Assembly (NCBI GenBank): GCA_038363925.1
Contig: JAQQWL010000003.1
Coordinates: 2,046,001 to 2,110,000 of the forward strand
Reading direction: 5' to 3'
DNA from: Apiospora phragmitis
Taxonomy: Eukaryota > Ascomycota > Sordariomycetes > Amphisphaeriales > Apiosporaceae
DNA length: 64,000 nt
Made by a program: the position numbers and the translations under genes. Of the stretch, positions 25,737 through 36,862 are shown one piece after another. The notes under the pieces are model-generated. The model saw only the letters and a list, made by a program, of their open reading frames with translations, did no database searches and was not told the origin of the DNA. Positions within the stretch are counted from its first letter, which is position 1. Each line of letters begins with the position of its first letter.

Positions 25737-27578
25737 ATGTTTGGTGCGTTACGATACAACTCGGTGACAAAAGATGTCGAGCATGTCGAGCTGGAAAGAG
25801 CCGATGGGTTCGAGGCCCGAGGCTACAGTAGGACTGCGTGCAACGAATGCCGTATACGAAAGGTGCTTTGCGTCGTCCCAATTGACTTACCCCCTTGTCA
25901 AACGCTCGCTAACCATCCCGTGGCCACAATTGTAGCTGAAGTGTAGCGGGGACAGGAACGGCTGCAAAAGGTGCCGCGCCATTTGTATAACGTGTGCATA
26001 TCAACCCAGTTCCGACAAGTCTACCTTCAGGGTCCCTCGGCCGTCGTCATCAGGAGAAGATGTCGAAATGGCGGCGCAAACCGCTGTCTCTTCTACGAGA
26101 CCACAATCACGGCAGCAACGAACTGGTGCTGGCCCAAGCCAGCAAGCAGCCCAGTCACCTAATAAGACACCAGACAACACTAGCAATAGTGGCCCGCACC
26201 CGGACGACGGGCCGACAGCCACACCCGACAGCCCTATGGATCTCTTGTACCCCTTATCTCCTCCCCTTCCAACTTGCACTGGGAATTTTCTAGTGCCGAC
26301 TTCGAGCACATGACGGACCTTGACGGGACTTCATCAACTGTTGGTGAAGAGCCCGCCGGTGCGTCCGCCTTGAGCACCCTGGTCGCTAATGAAGGCCTTC
26401 CCCAGGGCCTGAACGTCAACAGCGGAGGAGACGATTACGACATACCTGATGCTGCGGCCGACTTACGTCCAACAACAAGCCATGCTGCGAGTGGCAGTCA
26501 GTATTCGTCCATGATCTCTCCGGTTTCGATGGCGATGTCTTCGAGAGGGCATCATCGCTCCTCGAGTCATTCGCTCTTTGCCCTGTCGTCTAGGCCGGGC
26601 AGCGATAGCCAGTCTTGGGAGTCGTTCATAGAAGATGCGGTTGCTCCCATCTTGGACCAGCATCCACCCAGCGGCAAACGTTCCTGGTCTATGTCGGGGG
26701 CCGAGTCAAAGCCATCATCATCATAATGGTTCTCAGATGCTACACAGTTCGCCAGCTAATCCCTTCGACGCGCTCAATATGACCTCGCAATCTTCGAAGT
26801 CCAGGCTTCCCTCGCCCCCGAGGGACCCCAGCGGCGGCGGCCGGTCCAGCAACCGCCGACGCAGAGGACATGATACTGCTGAAGGCTCGTGCCAGTGCGT
26901 GAGTCTCATGTTGTCTACCCTGGAGAGCATGGGTAGCCCAGAAGGGTCGGCGGGTGGGGAAGCCTACAATACTACTGGAGGAGCAGCCGCCACAAGCCTT
27001 GACGATGTCCTGGGCTCCCTCGCTCGCGGCATGAACGTGGTCGAGCAGGTGCTTCGTTGCGGCCGGTGCAATGCTGGCTCGGAAAACCGGATGCTTCTTG
27101 CCACGATTGCGCAACAGCTCAGTACCACGGCCACGAGCCTGGCCACCGGCTTGCCCCCACATCAGGACCGCGCCTACGAAAGTGTCAAGGGCATTGATTG
27201 GTGGCGAAACCGTCGAGTCAGCAGCAGCACACAGGGGGGAGGCCCCCATCGTCAGACATGAGGACTGTGCACTCGGATGACTATCTCCTGGACACGCCAA
27301 GCAGCAACGACCTGACGGCGGCCCTGAACGCGTTCGCACTATTGCACGAAAGGGATATCTTCCTTGGTCGTTACAAGGTTCAATGTCCGGGAATACAGTC
27401 ACAAATGGTTTATCATGCTTTGCTCTTGCACATTGGACAACTACGAGAGGTTCTGCTTCGGGTGAAGGACAAGATGGGCTCGAATGCAAGGGCCCGGAAG
27501 CTGTTGGCGGACGAGGAGTCCAAGGTGGAAAGCCTATGGGATAGCTTCCGTGCAGAGGTCTTGTCGAGAATAGAGTGA
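25737..27578 (+). CDS. AflR-type Zn2Cys6 transcription factor, with frame breaks
   Basis: A likely pathway-specific activator. Exon 1 (25737-25862) and exon 2 (from 25936) join to give the binuclear zinc cluster C-x2-C-x6-C-x6-C-x2-C-x6-C; the intron (25863-25935, GTGCTT...TGTAG) falls inside the zinc domain. The region between 26880 and 27120 contains C-Q-C-V-S-L-M-L-S-T-L-E-S and V-L-R-C-G-R-C-N, the pattern of the AflR C-terminal domain. The frame changes near 26250-26296 could be a 48-bp intron (GTACCC...TTCTAG) or an indel. A second change occurs at the G-run at 26695-26702 and a third at about 27195-27245. Because of these the protein cannot be read continuously. The gene lies amid the biosynthetic genes, as pathway regulators often do. 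Confidence 0.75.
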
Positions 27579-28159
27579 CTCAACTCTACAATGTGGCAAT
27601 GAACATGTTTACCACCCGCACCAAGCGGCGAGCACCGGCGAGCATCACGGAGCAGCCTTGAGCAAGAGGGATGGGCCACCCACTAAAGCATGACGAAACA
27701 GTGACGAAACCATCGAGGGAGTAGCGTGGAGTACATGAGGTCGGGACACTCATTAGATATTTCCTTACCTAAGTTACTTTGCTACCTCACCTCTCACATA
27801 GCTCGGTGGTGGTCAAGATAAGCACTAGTGCCACACAAGTCAACCCTCCCGCAGCCTAGTGCTGACTTCGGCATGTAGGGATCTCCCCCTCCTTGATATA
27901 AGTACTAACCTACACACCACCCCATTTCAACCCGCCCCTTCCCCTAAGTCTTGGACCCGCGTATCGGACTAGCGTTCCAGTCTGCTTATGGGCTGCTTAC
28001 AGTGCAGATGTCAAGCCCGCGCTTAGAGCATATATGAAAGGCAGCTAGACAGATTCGACAGCTTGCATACGTGGTTTGATGTCCCACCAAGAGCCTAATA
28101 TCCTAATCTAGATAGGGGGAAGTTGGGGGGAAGGGGGGGGGAGAGACGGCTGTCGCCAA
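27579..28159. other. intergenic region between convergent genes
   Basis: Spacer between the 3' ends of the regulator and SDR genes. It holds G-runs at 28113-28141 and nothing else I recognise. Confidence 0.5.
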
Positions 28160-29208
28160 TCAATCCCTCATTCCAGACTTCTGAATACGCCGGATGAGAT
28201 TCTGCCTGCTCTCGATCACATGATCATTCGGCCTCTGAAAGGTGGTGGGATAAAGCGCTTCCATCTGCACATCCCGCACGTCTACTCTTGGCGCCGTCTT
28301 GTCGCCCAGCATTTGCGTTTCCACAATGCTACCATTCCCCCACTGTGGTTCGACCAACACCCGCAGGATCACCGCCGCGCACTCATCTGCCGAGAGAGAT
28401 ACGTCGTCAGCTGTCAGCTTCTTGTTCCACCCTGGATCGAAAATGGGCGTCTAAGCAGCAATAGTCACAAGTCAGTCAATCAATGCTGCAATGCACATCA
28501 GTCCGTAAGGGGGCAGCAAGCAAATATTACGTACAAAAACCGGACCAGGGCACACAGCGGCGATGCGTATGCCGAAAAGATCCCGCAGCGCCCCCAGCGA
28601 CTTGACGAAACTGACGAGGGCGGCCTTGCTCGCCATGTAGAACGGCGTCTCGACCGAGTGCAGGTACGCGGCCATGCTGGCGACGGCCAGGTAACTGCCC
28701 GGACCTCGCGGTGCTGGGTCCAGTAGTCCAGGGCCATCTGCGCCAGCCGGATGGGCGCGATCTGGTTGACGGCGAAGGTCTGGTACTGGCCCCGCGGCGC
28801 GTCGGGCGGGTCACGGGATTCGGCCGCGAGGCCGGGCGGCTTCCAGAAGCTGCTCGAGGGCGGCTCGTAGGTGCCCGCGACGCTGGCGACGATGTCGACG
28901 CGGCCGAAGGACACAATGGCCGTCTCCCAGAGAGCGTTCAGCTGCGCCCAGTTCGTTACGTCGGTGGGGTGGAATATGGTGCTGGGGGCGCTGCTGCTGC
29001 TGCTGCTGCTGGGGTCAGGGTCTGAGGGGGTGGCGGGGTGAGGGTACTCCTGCAGTAGCCTCTCGGCCTCGGGGCGCAGCTTGAGGTCCGCGAGCACGAC
29101 GGAACATCCGGCGGCGAGCAGGAGTTTGGTTAGCGCATGCCCGATGCCCGAACCAGCACCTGTCACTAAGGCGACCTTGCCCTTAACGGGATATGCGGTG
29201 TCAGCCAT
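28160..29208 (-). CDS. short-chain dehydrogenase/reductase (SDR), one frame break
   Basis: NAD(P)-dependent oxidoreductase, likely acting on a hydroxyl or keto group of the pathway product. Exons 29208-28535 and 28450-28160, with intron 28451-28534 (GTACGT...CTTAG) in phase 0. The Rossmann motif T-G-A-G-S-G-I-G lies near residues 16-23, N-Q-I-A-P lies near 28765, and the catalytic Y-M-A-S-K is near 28630 with the Ser about 14 residues earlier. The start at 29208 gives the usual distance to the glycine motif. The frame changes by one base near 28695-28705 in a C/G-rich run, so the substrate half is read in another frame. A Ser run near 29000 comes from CTG-type triplet repeats on the plus strand. 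Confidence 0.8.
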
Positions 29209-29928
29209 GATATCATTCCCTAGTGCGGGAGCAAAGTGATCAACAACTTGAAAAAGTCTACATGAGGGAAGCAGTCTGCGGCGCATAAGTATTGGAGCGG
29301 ATAGTTATAGCATGGTAGACATTCGACAATACGCAGTCAGCGAACTCTACCATGGTTCTCCGTCTTCGAAAACTGACTATGTGCGCGGTCAGCTCAATAT
29401 GGCAATATCCATTTTGTGGGGGAGGGGTATCTAAAGTAATCATGGGGTGTGTTCTGATCCAGATCCTGTCCGCAGATCTCTTCACTACTTATAATAGCGT
29501 GCTTATGCATGAGCCGGTGTGCCGGATGTTACCTATCTAGGTGGTTCTTCCGGCTGCCATATCCCAGTTCAGAACGTGTCCAGAAAAGGAAGCTTCAGAC
29601 GGGTTCGGTTTTCCGGAAGAGCCCTCCTTTTTGAGAATTATCTAACACCTTAGTGAAGGCACAGATCTGGACATCGTAAGGTTGACAGAAATCTAGGTGG
29701 ATTTTGCCAAGTCCTCTCAATCCGGGGTGCCCTCTAAGATACGTAATCAAGCAAGGGGTAGTACTAGTGCCTATTGTTGGACGGCTGCTCCCAGAAGAGG
29801 ATCAAGGAATAATTGCATGAAGTCAGTGAAGCTCTTCAGATGTGTATTAGGGGGAAAAGCAAGTATTTATCAAGTCTAGTGATTCTATAGGTGGGTGGGT
29901 AGTTAAGGTATTATCCATCCCTCCACCC
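29209..29928. other. intergenic region
   Basis: Upstream of the SDR gene and downstream of the hydrolase gene, both on the minus strand. Overlapping short frames only; no feature supported. Confidence 0.5.
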
Positions 29929-30872
29929 TCAGAAGTCGTACAATGCTTGCAACTGCTTTCCCTTTTCCGCCGTATCATTCACCATGGAGATGATGGTCAT
30001 GACTTCTGCTTTCTTGAACGGTATCTCGTGGCCTCCATCGTGTCGATACAGCTGGGTTAGCGAAGGCGTATATAGCCCTTCGGCCACTTGCGACTGTTTT
30101 TCCATGGCAGGTACATCGTTTAGTCCCGAGACGTGCACAGTAGGAATGCGAACACGCTCCTTGTAGATATCCGGATGCAACAGGCGTGGGACATTGCTTG
30201 CCTGCGCCTCAAATGACAGGAAGTCGAGGCGCGTGTTGGGTAGGGATGTCCCGACGCTCGAGTGCATGGACAAGACCACCTTGAGATACTCGGTGAAGAC
30301 GCGCTCCTCCTCGGAGCCGAGAAGCGAAGCAGAATCGCCGTCGGGGAACTCGGCGCGGAACTCAGCATGGTCGTCGTCGAGGATGCGGTCCACCAGGCGC
30401 TCGTAGCAAGCATCGTCGGGCGAGGCCACGAAGATGGGCGAAAAGAACAGGGCAAAATCGAAAGGCGGCCGGCTGTCGGGGTTTCTGCGTTGCTGATCCA
30501 GTATGTAGCTCACGGCCATGGCCGATCCGAGGCTGAACCCCAGGACGCCGTCGAAGGGGCCGGTTTGCCGAATAAACTTGTCTATACGGTGAAGAGCCTC
30601 GCGCATTTCTTGCGGGGTAAATCCCGTGGCATAAGACTGAAAAGGCCCCGATTCCCAAGCAGGAACCGCTGTAGAGAGACAGGTCAGCCATAGGTAGAAA
30701 TCTCTATATCAGCGTAGTGAGTGGGAGTCGTACCGGGTCCTCTTCCGCAAGGTACAGCCCCTTCAAAGAATACAAATTGATGCTCTTTGCCAAAACTCTT
30801 GATAAAAGGGCGCAATTGAGCTTTCAGCATGGCGCCCGATGCTCCCAGTCCGTGCAAAGCTAGAATTCTCAT
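29929..30872 (-). CDS. FSH1/LovG-like serine hydrolase (polyketide-releasing thioesterase candidate)
   Basis: An alpha/beta hydrolase of the FSH1 family, which includes LovG, the enzyme that frees the chain from a highly reducing PKS. Exons 30872-30734 and 30668-29929; the 65-bp intron 30669-30733 (GTACGA...CTACAG) keeps phase and gives 292 residues, normal for the family. It starts M-R-I-L-A-L-H-G-L-G, the usual FSH1 beginning, so the start at 30872 is chosen over an upstream in-frame one. The nucleophile elbow is G-F-S-L-G-S (near 30528-30545). The catalytic Asp is probably in V-S-G-L-N-D and the His in D-G-G-H-E near residue 260. The frame is intact. Because the PKS here has no thioesterase domain, a releasing role is a good inference. 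Confidence 0.88.
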
Positions 30873-31316
30873 GATGGCTTCCTTCGACGATGATGCTCCT
30901 GAGAAGATATCCGCCAAATCCAGATTCTACAAAAGCAAGGTCGCCAGGCTTCCCAACAACCGACGAGACCCCTTGTACATACAACCACCAAGTAAGTGGT
31001 GAAATACGCAATCATGTTTCCATCGGTCTTGTGGGCTCCAGCTCGGATCTTTCCCATTCGGGTAGTGATATTCCCCTTTTGGAGTCTGACATGCTGCTTT
31101 GGACCCATCACAACAGTAACCATCCGCTCGCTTACTGACCTCCTCAAATCCACCCTAGGTTTGATTGCTCTTTTGCCAGGCCCATACCATATCAAAGCGG
31201 TAGGCTGTTACCCTAGTTGCTCAGTTTGAAGTGTTGTGATATACCTCAGTTTATGTAATTGAATCCCGCAGCGGAGGCAAGAAGTGAAACCAAAGAGAGA
31301 GGCAGCCCTCTACACC
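30873..31316. other. divergent promoter region
   Basis: 444 bp between the divergently transcribed hydrolase and P450 genes, so probably a shared promoter region. No palindromic TCG-N5-CGA site of the AflR kind was noticed by eye. Confidence 0.5.
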
Positions 31317-32957
31317 ATGGCAAACGTATTGAGCATCATAGCTGCAGGGATCTTCTGCTGCTGGGTGTTATGGATGTTCCTTTCCAGCTCTGGTCCACGT
31401 CTTCCCACAGGGCTCCCGATCATCGGTGCCCGCGAGGGCGACTGGTTCCCCTATTGGCAAGCGACACTGCGGAACTCGCTCGACGTCCACAAGGCAGCCC
31501 TAGATGGCTACAAGCAGTATCCCAACCAGGCCGCTCTTCTCCCCGTCGCCGGCCCTGGGGGCGCCAACTTCATCGTCTTGCCGGCCTCCGAGACCCAGTT
31601 CGTCACCGACCAGCCCGACTCGGTCCTCAACCTCCGCGCCGTCATCAAAGAGGGCCTGCTCTACCGACACACCGTCGCGGACCAGTTCATAATCTCCAAC
31701 GCGGCGCACCAACACCTCATCACCACCACGTTGACCAACCAGATCGGCAACCTGTTGTCGGCCTTGAATGACGAGACAGCCTTCTGCTTCGAGCAGATCT
31801 GGGGCACCGACACCGAGCATTTCCGCGACGTCGGCGTGTGGGACACGCTCGGCAAGGTGGTGGGCGGTGTCACGAACCGTGCCTTTGTCGGGCTTCCCTA
31901 CTGCCGCGACCCGGCCCTCCTCAGCGCCGGCCTCAACTTTGCCCGCTGCCTGCCCCTGAGCGCGCGGTTCCTCAGCTTCGTCTGGGACCCCTTGAAGCCA
32001 TTGGCCTCGCCCTTCTTCACGCTGCCGAACCGCTACTTCGAGTCCCGCTTCACCAACATCCTCCTGCCCGAGATCCACCGCCGTCTCCAGCACCGCTCCG
32101 ACCACATGAACAACCCCAAGACCAGGGACGAAAAATACGTGGCGGAGAAGAACGACTTCCTGCAGTGGAGCATCGAGCAGGCCCTGGCGAGCGGCGATGC
32201 GCGCATGTGGAAACCCCGGACCCTGGCCGGCCGCGTCCTGCTGCTGAACCTCGTGTCGATCCACACCTCGTCCCTGACCGTGACCAACCTCGTGCTGGAC
32301 CTCGTCTCGTCCCAGGCCGCGGTCCTCGACGAGCTGCGCGACGAGATCAAGACCGTCCTGGCGGAGACGCAGGGGGTCTGGACCAAGACGGCCATGTACC
32401 GGATGGTCAAGCTCGACTCCGTCTTCCGCGAGAGCGCGCGCCTCAACACGCTGACGGCCGTGGCGCTGCGGCGCGTCGTCGTGGCCCGCGAGGGCCTGAC
32501 CACGCCGTCGGGCCTGCACATCCCGCACGGCAACTTCTGCGCCGTGCCGAGCCTGGCGGTCCTGACCGACCCCGACAAGTACCCGCCCGCGGTGGACCGG
32601 TTCGACCCGTTCCGCTTCGTCGACCGGAGGCGCGCGGTCGACACGGGCCAGCGGCTGCCCGACCACATCGAGCGCGCGCGCATGTCCTTCGCCGCGACGG
32701 GCAACGACTACCTCGCGTTCGGCAACGGGCGCCAGGCCTGCCCGGGCCGCTTCTTCGCCGGCGCCGAGCTCAAGCTCATGCTGGCCTATGTGCTGCTGCA
32801 CTACGACTTTGAGATGTTGCCGGCACGGCCCGGCGACTCCTGGGTCGGCATCCTGCGCGTGCCCTCGCCCAGCGCCAAGATCCGCGTCCGGCGGAGGAGG
32901 CCCGAGGACGTTCCCGCTTTTCGGTTTCCGGAGCACAATGTGGATTGGACGGAGTGA
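31317..32957 (+). CDS. cytochrome P450 monooxygenase, intronless
   Basis: Membrane-bound P450, probably a tailoring oxidase of the pathway. It is a single exon of 546 residues with an intact frame. An N-terminal membrane anchor (residues about 4-22, hydrophobic, V-L-S-I-I-A-A-G) is followed by the proline hinge L-P-T-G-L-P. The I-helix has the variant S-I-H-T-S-S instead of AGxDT, a form seen in many fungal secondary-metabolism P450s. E-S-A-R forms the K-helix ExxR, and F-G-N-G-R-Q-A-C-P-G-R is the haem loop near 32720-32752. The start at 31317 sits in ACCATGG; an in-frame codon 33 bp upstream is less likely. High GC at third positions contrasts strongly with the AT-rich block 1.2 kb downstream. 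Confidence 0.92.
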   Translation: MANVLSIIAAGIFCCWVLWMFLSSSGPRLPTGLPIIGAREGDWFPYWQATLRNSLDVHKAALDGYKQYPNQAALLPVAGPGGANFIVLPASETQFVTDQPDSVLNLRAVIKEGLLYRHTVADQFIISNAAHQHLITTTLTNQIGNLLSALNDETAFCFEQIWGTDTEHFRDVGVWDTLGKVVGGVTNRAFVGLPYCRDPALLSAGLNFARCLPLSARFLSFVWDPLKPLASPFFTLPNRYFESRFTNILLPEIHRRLQHRSDHMNNPKTRDEKYVAEKNDFLQWSIEQALASGDARMWKPRTLAGRVLLLNLVSIHTSSLTVTNLVLDLVSSQAAVLDELRDEIKTVLAETQGVWTKTAMYRMVKLDSVFRESARLNTLTAVALRRVVVAREGLTTPSGLHIPHGNFCAVPSLAVLTDPDKYPPAVDRFDPFRFVDRRRAVDTGQRLPDHIERARMSFAATGNDYLAFGNGRQACPGRFFAGAELKLMLAYVLLHYDFEMLPARPGDSWVGILRVPSPSAKIRVRRRRPEDVPAFRFPEHNVDWTE

Positions 32958-33137
32958 TGGATGGGGAGCGTTGCTTAGGGAGGTTGAGGTTCTAGTTTTA
33001 TTACGAAGAGTACTCTTGACTTTTCGACGTTTAGGTTCCATAGAAAGCATAGGTAATTGAGAACACGCTATCGCACCTCCCGGGTAACCCTCCCTCCATC
33101 TCCAGGTATTATAATTCCAGCGGGCCTCATTCACTTT

Positions 33138-33830
33138 TTAAGTAGTAACATCAAATTCCCCCTTGACGCAAAAGATACGCTTCCCATCTTGAGTCTGTGC
33201 CTCGGCTCTCACGTTCCATCGCCCGACAGGCACCGCAAACGGGTACAGCGGCATAGGTGGTGAGCTGACGATAGCGTAGCCCTTTTGGATGCTGGGAGGA
33301 CAAGATCGGTGGAGGCTGTCCTTGTTCTGGTGGCCGCCGCCGGGCAGCGGCACCGGAACCCCCTGGAACACGTCGATGTCGCACAGGGGCGAGTCGTACA
33401 TGGGCCCCAGCTCCTCTCGCCCATCCACCGAGCCTGTGATGTTCAGCCACGGCACGTCGCCGGTGCCGGCGGTGAAGTGGCCTATCATACGGATGTCTTG
33501 GTAAAACCCACTGGAGAGAAGGTGGGACAAGCCGGTTTGGTCAGAGGGCGAAAAGGAAAAGGGTTGATACATTTACAGAGGGAGAGGGCGGGGGGAACAC
33601 GTACACGCGCGGATTAGTGGGAATGAAGTCGAGCCTGGTAATCTGGAAGAGGTCTTCAGATGGATCATCGCAGTAATACGCTGGAGATTGGCCAGGACTT
33701 CCAGATCCTCTGAAAGCATGGAAGTCATCGAGATGGGTGATTGTTTGCCGGACGCGCTGTCCAAGGGCGTGGCGGCGGTTGTTATGGCAAACGTCGCAAG
33801 CGCCAGAAGAATCGATGGTTGAGATAGCAT
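33138..33830 (-). CDS. small secreted ML-domain (MD-2/NPC2-like lipid-binding) protein
   Basis: Predicted secreted lipid-binding protein. It begins at 33830 with a signal peptide (M-L-S-Q-P-S-I-L-L-A-L-A-T-F, then a T-A-A-T-P cleavage region). The mature part has the ML-family pattern: Y-Y-C-D-D-P-S-E-D-L-F near 33670, a D-F-I-P-T-N-P segment, C-D-I near 33380, a cysteine before P-P-S-I-Q-K-G near 33300, and a final W-N-V-R-A-E-A-Q-T with C-V-K-G-E-F. Intron 33511-33604 (GTACGT...TCCAG) keeps phase. Between the signal peptide and the first cysteine the frame must change near 33715-33765. A 44-bp intron ending TTTCAG fits the phase but has a weak GTCCGG donor, so an indel is possible. Its relation to the pathway is unclear; it is the last gene before the transposon block. 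Confidence 0.65.
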
Positions 33831-34147
33831 TATGATGCCAGGTTGTTGTGGTGGCTTAAGATGCAAGCAGCAAAAGGTTCGGTAAAGGGCGATGAAAATG
33901 GGGAAGAGAATGTGGTATTTGTCCTGAATTTCAATTGATTCTGGTGGTCGTGACGACAAGAAAAGTCGAGTTCCAATTATTGGTTGGTTCTGTTCAGCTG
34001 ACAGGCGTAGGGGCCATATTACATATGGAATTACTTGTGCAACCAATAACCAACCCCTTACGTGAGATCGCTGCTCCCTCGATATGGGGGCCTCAGTGTC
34101 ACCAGCTCTCGAAACAATCCTCTTATTACGGGCCATTACTACAGGAA
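33831..34147. other. spacer up to the transposon edge
   Basis: Promoter side of the ML-domain gene. Nothing else recognised; it ends at the TA preceding the large inverted-repeat element. Confidence 0.5.
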
Positions 34148-34149
34148 TA

Positions 34150-34193
34150 ACGTACGTCACCCCCATAATTGACCCCCCCCTGTAATTGACCCC
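34150..34193 (+). repeat. left terminal inverted repeat of the 10.9-kb element
   Basis: Starts ACGTACGTCACCCCC and contains two GACCCCC blocks. It matches the reverse complement of 45052-45094 with a few mismatches in the C-runs. Confidence 0.8.
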
Positions 34194-34917
34194 CTTAAAA
34201 AATAAATGGTATAAATCGACCACTAACTTTAAATAGTAACTATTCTTTTAATTTTAGACTATAATATAATCGCTTTTAATAATAGATATAATAGATTTTT
34301 TAAAATTCGAATCTTTAATTTTAACTTAATCTAGTCGCTCTATTATACGTTATATGCTATTAATTAATATAAATTTCGAATTTAAATTAATTTATACCCT
34401 TCGCTTTTTTCGCAGGCTTATAAGCTTTAACTTCTCTTTTAAAGACTATATTTATAATTTCGTATTAATTAATAAATAATCTTTTTTTTAAATCTTTTTA
34501 AATAGCTAATATTATATAATAAAGTTGCTTTAATTTAATACACTTTTTAATATTAATTATAATATATTATTAATTAAAAGAGTTTAAATAAATATAAGAG
34601 CTTTATATTATAACTTAACTTAATTATAAGACTTAAATTTATTTTTAACACGACTTTATAATACCTTAAAATATATACTAGATTTAATATAAGTTAGCCT
34701 TATTTAATTAATGTTTATAACTTATTAATAATAACGAACCTACTCATTAAAAACGCGATAATAATTAAAGAAAAAACACGAGATAAAATAATAACGTTAA
34801 TATTAAATAATTAAACGAGATAATTAAAACGAGATAACTAAATTTAAATAAGTTAAATTTATATAAATTAAACGAATAACTAACCTAGGTTATATAAAAT
34901 TAAAATAAAGAGATAAT

Positions 34918-35307
34918 TATTACGACTTAACCTAATCACGCGGCTAGACCCACCTTCGGCACGGCGATACTATACCTCGAGGCGTTTATAAGAACTAGTA
35001 CTAGGTATTACGACCTGACCTAATCATGCGACTAGACCCACCCGCGGCACGGCGATACGATATCTCGAGGCGCCTACGAAAACTAGCACTAAGATTTACC
35101 CCACTAGTTAGCGCTAACGAACCTACCTATAATAATAAACCTTAATATACCGCTATAATACCACGATAATTAATACTACGATAATAGTACGACAAGACTA
35201 GATAATTATAAATAAGTAAGAATAAATAAAGTAATATAAATAGTTAAAAATAAATCACGTAACGATTAAATAAAACGTAATTTAATAAAATAATATTAAA
35301 TATAATT
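34918..35307 (+). repeat. LTR fragment with an 88-bp tandem duplication
   Basis: Starts TATTACGAC (RIP form of TGTTACGAC). The first 88 bp are repeated at 35006. Similarity to 42110-42400 continues to about 35300, where another LTR-like sequence begins. It is in the same direction as the pol remnant at 38750-41000, so it is probably that element's truncated 5' LTR. Confidence 0.6.
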
Positions 35308-35515
35308 TATTAAATAAGCTTTTATATATACGTATAAGTTCCGGGTTTAATCGAGGTTTAATCGTTATATTTTATTATTTATATCTATCTTTAATACGAG
35401 CTACAAGGGGTATTATATGCCCCTTTTAATAAAATAAAAAGAGGGTTCGTACGCGTAGGTACGTAGCACTCTTTTTAAAGTAATATAGAAAACCTTAGTT
35501 CCTGCTATTTTAATA
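35308..35515 (-). repeat. solo-LTR-like copy, reverse orientation
   Basis: Reverse complement of the 207-bp LTR at 40555-40761, with more RIP changes. It shares GCAGGAACTAAGGTTTTCTA and the paired GGGGCATA/TGCCCC segments. No clear target duplication is visible here. Confidence 0.65.
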
Positions 35516-36862
35516 CTAGCAGTCTTTGTTTTAATAATAAACTTAGGCAGCTCCCCTTTTTAAAACGAGTCTTCTCTTCGTAAGGGTCTCGTACGAATAA
35601 GTTACGCTAATCCGGTATTCGGTGCCTGCTTAAGCCGTATAAGTAATATTATACCTTCGCTAACGTATATTATTTCCCCGTTATTAATTAAAAGTAATAA
35701 TAGTAGGGGCGTTGTCGTATATCGCGATACGTTACACCCCGTTGGGAAGAAGATATCTCTCTTTTTCTCCTCTTTTCTTACTCGCCGTACAAGTCTAGTT
35801 TCTCAACGTACGCTTCTACGCGTACGGTTAACCTATTAATTAATACTAGCTATTCGAGGGCTTTATTTAAAGATTTCTTAGTAAAGGCGTTTATAGGGTT
35901 ATTTCGGCCGTTAACTTAATAAATCTTCGAGATCTCCCTTTTTTCGTACGATTCTTAGAGCGATATAATATCGATTATCGGTTTTTTCTCGTTCGTCGTT
36001 CTTAATTTAATTAAATATTCGTAAAGTAAATATTCTCGCTAATAAACCGGTAATAGAACGCGGCGTCCGTTAAGTAAATAATACCTTATTATATATTTTC
36101 CGGATTGAGATAGTCGTACTCTTCTTCGTTATTTTTTGGCTCTTCTTTATCCTCTTCCTAGTCTTAAACGAACGTTTCGTACTTATCTTAAGAAAGGGGG
36201 CCTTATCCGACGTTATTGCACACTTAGAAATATTAGTTCCTTATTCGGGACTACTCTTCGGCTAAATAGTTTATCGATTAACAGCCTTACTTATAACAGA
36301 TTCGACAAGTTCCTCGTTTAAACTTCCGGTTCTCGTACGGTAATCTTGGTCAGAAAGTGCCGGTAGGTCGCTAGATCCTTTCCTGTCCTAATAGTCGGCT
36401 ATTATACGGTGATTTATTACCGTAGGCTAGTCGGTTTCTTTTCGTATAGTTATTTATAAACCGTTTATTAATTAAGTATATATTTATAGCCGTATTTCGA
36501 TATAGTTTTTTTTATTAAATATCGTTTTAATAATATTTAGTCCGCTATTATATTTAGTAATACGCGAAGGTTTAAAAATAACGCTTTATATATTAATTTT
36601 TAATTAATAAAGGCCGGTATAAACTCTAAAACTCCTCGGCAGGTTCGTATAATTAAGGTATAAAAAGCGATCTTTTTTTCGAATCCTTTTTCGAGGGCTC
36701 GTTATACGAATTAGAGCTTATTTAATAAGATTTCTAAAACCTCGATAAGTTACTTTTCGGCGTTTTTATTTTTTATTTATATAAAAGAGGTTATCGTTTA
36801 GTTCGTAAAATATTATATGTAATTTATTATTATATTAAAGTGCGAGTTTATTAAATAATATA

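Noticed and set aside
28113..28141. G-rich run as a regulatory quadruplex
   Set aside because: It lies between convergent gene ends and the spacing is irregular; no support beyond composition.
31500..33134. 544-codon open frame antisense to the intronless P450
   Set aside because: Produced by strong GC third-position bias of the real P450; its translation is low-complexity and lacks any domain.
36136..36321. 61-codon open frame inside the AT-rich nest
   Set aside because: Isolated frame in RIP-mutated DNA with no domain likeness or splice pattern; probably chance.
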